Assembly: GCA_036513075.1 (NCBI GenBank)
Contig: DATBZS010000045.1
Span: forward strand, 1-28,086
Reading direction: 5' to 3'
Source of the DNA: Bog-756 sp036513075
Lineage (GTDB): Bacteria > Actinomycetota > Acidimicrobiia > Acidimicrobiales > RAAP-2
DNA: 28,086 nt
In this document: piece after piece, positions 24,642 through 28,086 of the stretch
Layout of the letters: every line of letters begins with the position of its first letter
Numbering within the stretch: the stretch's first letter is position 1
Position numbers and translations under genes: made by a program
The notes under the pieces: model-generated
The model's input: the letters and a program-made list of their open reading frames with translations, nothing else
Told to the model about the DNA's origin: nothing
The model's database searches: none

Positions 24642-25661
24642 ATGGACATCCGCTCGTTCTGCAGCCAGAGCCGCGTGCTGATCGTGGCCGGCAAGGGCGG
24701 TGTCGGCAAGACCACCATGGTGGCCGCTCTCGCCCACCTGGCCGCCGGTGCAGGCCTGTCGGTGCTGGTCATCGAACTCGAGGGTCGGACAGGTGTCTCG
24801 ACCGCCTTCGGGGGTGCCGGGGGCCTCGGCTACGCCGGCGAGTTGCTGCACGCCGCCGGAGCCGGCGACACCGGTGACACGGCCATTGACGAGGGGGTGC
24901 CGATCCGTCCCGGTACGGTCCACGCCCGGACGATCACCCCGGACGACGCCCTCCTCGAGTACCTCGACGACCACGGGATGAGACGCTTCTCCAAGCGGCT
25001 CCTGTCGTCGGGGATCATCGACATCGTGGCCGGGGCCATCCCCGGCATCCGCGACATCCTCGTCCTCGGCAAGGTCAAGCAGATCGAGCAGCAGGGGATT
25101 GCCGACCTGGTGCTGGTCGACGCCCCGGCCACCGGCCACACCATGACGTTCCTGTCGTCAGCCGGCGGGCTTCTCGACGCCGCCCGGGGCGGTCCCATCC
25201 GGGCCCAGGCGGCCGACGTGGTGGCCCTGCTCTCGAACCCCGAGCGCTGCCAGGTGGCCCTCGTCACCCTGCCCGAGGAGATGCCGGTCAACGAGGCGGT
25301 GGAGGCGGCCTACCAGCTCGAGGACCGGGTGGGTATCGCCCTCGGGCCGGTCATCGTCAACGCCTGCTATCCGCCGGTCGGATCATTGATGACGCCGACG
25401 GCCGACACCGTGGCCGCGGCCGGCGTCAACCTCGATCCGGCGCTGGTCGACTCGTTGGAGCAGGCCCGCCGCTTCCGCCAACGCCGCCACGAGCTCCAAG
25501 AGGAGCAGGTGACCCGGCTGGCCGAGAAACTTCCGCTGCCCCAGCTCAGGGTGCCGTACCTGTTCTCCGACACCATCGGTCCCCGGGAGCTCGATGCACT
25601 GAGCCAGGCCCTGGCCGCCGGCATCGAGACCCTCCACGAGCCCGACCGGGTGGCCCTGTGA
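24642..25661 (+). CDS. ArsA/GET3-like ATPase, first subunit (Rv3679/BagA type)
   Basis: A 339-residue cytoplasmic P-loop ATPase of the ArsA/GET3 group. The deviant Walker A GKGGVGKTT is at 17-25 with its signature lysine at 18. The switch sequence VDAPATGHT is at about 159-167. NACYPP (C-terminal half) resembles the adenine-binding Asn motif. No arsenite-binding cysteine triad is evident, and no arsenic genes are near, so an arsenic pump role is unlikely. The ATG at 24642 is preferred because the fold begins directly after it; a frame from 24495 would add 49 residues that resemble no domain. TACGCT lies nine bases upstream. It is coupled to the second ATPase by a GTGA overlap and diverges from whiB. 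Confidence 0.88.
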   Translation: MDIRSFCSQSRVLIVAGKGGVGKTTMVAALAHLAAGAGLSVLVIELEGRTGVSTAFGGAGGLGYAGELLHAAGAGDTGDTAIDEGVPIRPGTVHARTITPDDALLEYLDDHGMRRFSKRLLSSGIIDIVAGAIPGIRDILVLGKVKQIEQQGIADLVLVDAPATGHTMTFLSSAGGLLDAARGGPIRAQAADVVALLSNPERCQVALVTLPEEMPVNEAVEAAYQLEDRVGIALGPVIVNACYPPVGSLMTPTADTVAAAGVNLDPALVDSLEQARRFRQRRHELQEEQVTRLAEKLPLPQLRVPYLFSDTIGPRELDALSQALAAGIETLHEPDRVAL

Positions 25662-26803
25662 CGACGTCGCCGCCGGCGCCGCCGCAGGCCCCGGGGCCGG
25701 CCCCCATCGGTGACGTGGTCCGCGAGCGGTCGATCGTGATCTGCTGCGGGTCGGGCGGCGTGGGCAAAACCACCACGTCGGCCGTCATCGCGCTCCAGGC
25801 CGCCCGGCTCGGTCGTCGAGCCTGCGTGGTGACCATCGACCCGGCACGGCGACTGGCCAACTCCCTCGGAGTCGACGAGCTCTCCAACAGTCCGACCCGC
25901 ATCGAAGGCGACTGGCCAGGCGAGCTGCACGCCCTGATGCTCGACCCGAAAGGCACGTTCGACGACCTCGTCGACCGCTATGCCGACACCGAGGCCCAGG
26001 CCGAGGACATACGGGTCAACCGCATCTACCGGAACCTGACGGGAACCCTCTCGGGCACCCAGGAGTACATGGCCATGGAGAAGCTCCACGAACTGGTGGA
26101 AGAGGGCGGGTTCGATGTGATCGTGGTGGACACCCCCCCGTCGCGCAACGCCCTCGACTTCCTCGACGCCCCCCGCCGGCTCACCCACTTCCTCGAGAAC
26201 CGGGTCTTCAAGGCGCTGATGGCCCCGACCCGGGTGGGACTGCGGTTCATGGGGGTGGCGGCGCAGGCCCTGCTGCGGACCATCGCCAAGGTGGCCGGGG
26301 CGGACATCGTCCACGACGCCGTCGCCTTCTTCCAGGCCTTCGAGGGGATGGAAGAGGGGTTCCGCCTGCGGGCCGCCAGAGTGCGCGAGCTCCTGGTCCA
26401 GCCCTCCACGGCCTTCGTGCTCGTGGCCTCCCCCCGGCCTGATTCGGTGGACGAAGCCGTGCACTTCTCGGGCAAGCTCGCCGAGTCGGGCATGTCGGCC
26501 ACCTCGCTGATCGTCAACCGGGTCCAACCCCGGTTCGCCTCCGACGAACAGCTCGCCCGGCTGACCCCCTACTCCGACCGGTCCGGGTCTGACGGTGGGC
26601 CCGCCGGAGCGCTGGCCGATCTGGTGGAGAACCTGGCCGGGTACACCCGGGCTTCGGACCGCGAGGAGGCGGCCTTCGCCTCGTTGGTGGCCGAGGTCGC
26701 CCCCGCCCCCGTGTACCGGATCCCCCTGCTCAACACCGACGTCCACGACCTTGCCGGCCTGGCTGAGATGGCTGATCTGCTCTTCGCCCCGGACGGGGCC
26801 TGA
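25658..26803 (+). CDS. ArsA/GET3-like ATPase, second subunit lacking the signature lysine (Rv3680/BagB type)
   Basis: A 381-residue partner of the preceding ATPase. Its P-loop reads GSGGVGKTTT (31-40): the Walker A lysine is kept but the signature lysine of KGGxGKT is serine. In GET3/MinD-type dimers that lysine reaches across to the nucleotide of the other subunit, so a heterodimer with unequal sites is expected. Other marks: TIDPARRLANSLG (59-71), VVDTPPSRNALDFLDAP (156-172) and VNRVQP. Residues about 175-300 are a helical region comparable to the client-binding area of GET3. The GTG start overlaps the stop of the first subunit by four bases. A client protein or anion is not known from the sequence. 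Confidence 0.9.
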   Translation: MTTSPPAPPQAPGPAPIGDVVRERSIVICCGSGGVGKTTTSAVIALQAARLGRRACVVTIDPARRLANSLGVDELSNSPTRIEGDWPGELHALMLDPKGTFDDLVDRYADTEAQAEDIRVNRIYRNLTGTLSGTQEYMAMEKLHELVEEGGFDVIVVDTPPSRNALDFLDAPRRLTHFLENRVFKALMAPTRVGLRFMGVAAQALLRTIAKVAGADIVHDAVAFFQAFEGMEEGFRLRAARVRELLVQPSTAFVLVASPRPDSVDEAVHFSGKLAESGMSATSLIVNRVQPRFASDEQLARLTPYSDRSGSDGGPAGALADLVENLAGYTRASDREEAAFASLVAEVAPAPVYRIPLLNTDVHDLAGLAEMADLLFAPDGA

Positions 26804-26808
26804 CCGCT

Positions 26809-26849
26809 CCCCGGGCCCCGGTGCCGCACTGGCCCACGTGGGGCCGGGG
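26809..26849 (+). terminator. Possible hairpin after the ATPase pair
   Basis: CCCC-GGG-CCCC (26809-26819) can pair with GGGG-CC-GGGG (26840-26849) with one bulged G and a 20-base loop. It lies between the ATPase stop and the receiver gene. Confidence 0.35.
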
Positions 26850-26862
26850 TCGCCGAGGGCGC

Positions 26863-26868
26863 TAACCT
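26863..26868 (+). promoter_or_regulatory. -10 box of the receiver gene, leaderless spacing
   Basis: TAACCT ends six bases before the GTG at 26875; no Shine-Dalgarno is visible. Confidence 0.4.
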
Positions 26869-26874
26869 CTGGAT

Positions 26875-27303
26875 GTGCCGACCATCCTCGTGGCCAGTGA
26901 CGCCCCGACCGTCCGAGCCGAGATCGCGGCCATCGCCGGGTCACCGGACACCACCATCGTCGAGGCCCGCTCCGGGCCCGAGGTGATGGTCCTCGTGGCC
27001 GGCTCGATGCCCGACCTGGTCATCGTCGACATGCAGATGGGCAACATGGGCGGCATGGCCACCACCCTCGAGCTCCACCTCGAGGCCTCCTACGGCAAGC
27101 TCGCCCACGTGCCCGTCCTGATGCTTCTGGACCGCCGCCCCGACGTGTTCCTGGCCCGGCGCTCGGGTGCCGAGGGATGGCTGGTCAAACCACTCGACCC
27201 CATCCGGCTCCGCCGGTCGGTGACCGCGCTCCTGGGCGGCGGCACCTACTACGACGAGTCCTACGCCCCGTTGTCGGTCGTCGCCGTTCCGTCCGACGCC
27301 TGA
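26875..27303 (+). CDS. Stand-alone CheY-like receiver protein
   Basis: A 142-residue single receiver domain without an output domain. It starts PTILVASDAPTVRAE; the phospho-acceptor is Asp52 in LVIVDMQMGNMGG, and the conserved lysine is K105 in GWLVKPLDP. The acidic pair near the N-terminus is reduced to Asp9, and the usual Thr/Ser of the switch strand reads LMLLD, so signalling may be atypical. The GTG start fits a leaderless transcript. No sensor kinase is in the window, and the neighbours give no clue to its pathway. The CorC-like gene begins 38 bases later and may be co-transcribed. Confidence 0.85.
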   Translation: MPTILVASDAPTVRAEIAAIAGSPDTTIVEARSGPEVMVLVAGSMPDLVIVDMQMGNMGGMATTLELHLEASYGKLAHVPVLMLLDRRPDVFLARRSGAEGWLVKPLDPIRLRRSVTALLGGGTYYDESYAPLSVVAVPSDA

Positions 27304-27341
27304 CGGCCCCATCCCCTACAGACCGGGTCACCGCGTTGTCC

Positions 27342-28086
27342 GTGTTCCGTCGCCACGAAGACCAGACCGAAGGATCGCCCGGACGGCGGTCCCGTCGCCG
27401 CGATCCGGCCCAGGCGGCCGGCGGCAGCGATGGATCGGGCCTCCCGGTGGACGGGGGCGCCGACGCCCAGGAGCAGTTCATCATCGATGCCCTGCACGAC
27501 CTGCGGGACACCGCGGTACGGGAGGTCATGACCCCCCGGGTGGACGTGGTGGCGCTCACCATCCCCCTGACCGTCGAGGCGGTATCGAAGGCGGTGCGCG
27601 AGTCGGGCCACAGCTGCTATCCGGTATGCGGTGAGGACCTCGACGACCTGATCGGCGTGCTCTTCGTCAACGATCTGTTCCGGGCAGGGCGGACGGTCGG
27701 GACGCCGGACGAGGGCGAACGGTCTCCCGACCCGATCGACATCGCGCGGCGGCTGCGCCAGCCCTTCCTGGTGCCCGAGTCCCGGCTCGTCCTCGACGTG
27801 CTGGCCGAGATGCGGCGGCAGCGACGGGCCTTCGCCGTGGTCGTCGATGAGCACGCCGGGGTCGAGGGGGTCATCACAGTGAAGGACCTGCTCGGTGCCC
27901 TGGTCGGTGACCTTCCCGACGAGTTCGACCCCGACGAGGAGCCCGAGGTCATCCGCGTCGACGGCCAACGGTGGCTGGTGGACGGTCGGATGAGTGTCGA
28001 CGACCTGGCCGACCAGTTGGGTGTCGCACTGCCCGAGGGCGAGTACGTCACGCTCGGCGGCTACCTCTTCGACGCATTCGGCCACA
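27342..28086 (+). CDS. CorC/HlyC-like CBS-domain protein (truncated by window edge)
   Basis: The 248 visible codons open with a basic, low-complexity stretch, then FIIDALHDLRDTAVREVMTPRVDVVAL, the usual entry to the CBS pair in CorC and CNNM proteins. CBS 1 covers roughly residues 60-120 and CBS 2 roughly 130-195 (FLVPESRLVLDVLAEMRRQRRAFAVVVDEHAGVEGVIT). The CorC_HlyC domain starts at about 205 (EPEVIRVDGQRWLVDGRMSVDDLADQLGV) and is cut off. There is no N-terminal CNNM membrane domain, so it is like soluble CorC, linked to Mg2+/Co2+ handling. Start choice is uncertain: GTG 27342 or TTG 27336, neither with a good ribosome site. Confidence 0.88.
   Translation, partial: MFRRHEDQTEGSPGRRSRRRDPAQAAGGSDGSGLPVDGGADAQEQFIIDALHDLRDTAVREVMTPRVDVVALTIPLTVEAVSKAVRESGHSCYPVCGEDLDDLIGVLFVNDLFRAGRTVGTPDEGERSPDPIDIARRLRQPFLVPESRLVLDVLAEMRRQRRAFAVVVDEHAGVEGVITVKDLLGALVGDLPDEFDPDEEPEVIRVDGQRWLVDGRMSVDDLADQLGVALPEGEYVTLGGYLFDAFGH

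Noticed and set aside
25367..26944. A 525-codon minus-strand open frame across the second ATPase
   Set aside because: Antisense shadow of a gene with clear P-loop and switch motifs.

Overview
The window is a GC-rich stretch of actinobacterial chromosome, most likely from the class Acidimicrobiia or a near relative. Evidence: strong G/C preference at third codon positions, a WhiB protein, a GlnR-type regulator beside a type II glutamine synthetase, K+-independent membrane pyrophosphatase, and two gene neighbourhoods that I recall from Mycobacterium tuberculosis (Rv2690c/ceoB/ceoC and whiB4/Rv3679/Rv3680). Genes are tightly packed; I see no rRNA, tRNA, CRISPR array, insertion sequence or phage. 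Family calls come from reading translated motifs, not from searches.

Layout. 1-648 is the 5' part of topA (minus). 804-3146 is hppA (minus). 3365-5833 (minus) encodes a KimA-like APC permease fused to a C-terminal OB-fold; it diverges from two overlapping TrkA-type genes (5969-7314) and a HAD-IB phosphatase (7320-8108), forming a probable K+ uptake module. A 24-residue membrane peptide (8243-8317) and a group 1/2 sigma-70 factor (8396-9340) follow on the minus strand, then a hypothetical protein and the glutamine-dependent NAD+ synthetase nadE (9529-11965, minus).

12058-15549 is a nitrogen block on the plus strand: a GlnR-like operator, type II glutamine synthetase, a perfect UUCG terminator, a GlnA2-like type I enzyme, and the GlnR-like regulator itself. 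15586-18049 (minus) holds ridA, an unusual compact fusion of a [2Fe-2S] subunit with a reduced molybdenum-hydroxylase-like domain, and an A-type Fe-S carrier. Mrp, another Fe-S related ATPase, diverges from these. A NUDT19-like Nudix hydrolase and an alpha/beta hydrolase follow (minus).

21494-24088 is a probable envelope thiol-oxidation cassette: VKOR between two DUF929-like, membrane-anchored CPFC proteins. 24181-26803 is whiB diverging from a translationally coupled pair of ArsA/GET3-like ATPases, the second of which lacks the signature lysine. A stand-alone receiver protein and the 5' part of a CorC-like CBS protein close the window.

A recurrent feature is a TANNNT box 6-8 bases before the start codon of genes without a Shine-Dalgarno sequence, suggesting frequent leaderless transcription. 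The best candidates for something undescribed are the compact molybdo-flavoenzyme-like fusion with no ATG/GTG/TTG start for its first domain, the DUF929-VKOR-DUF929 cassette, and the permease-OB fusion.
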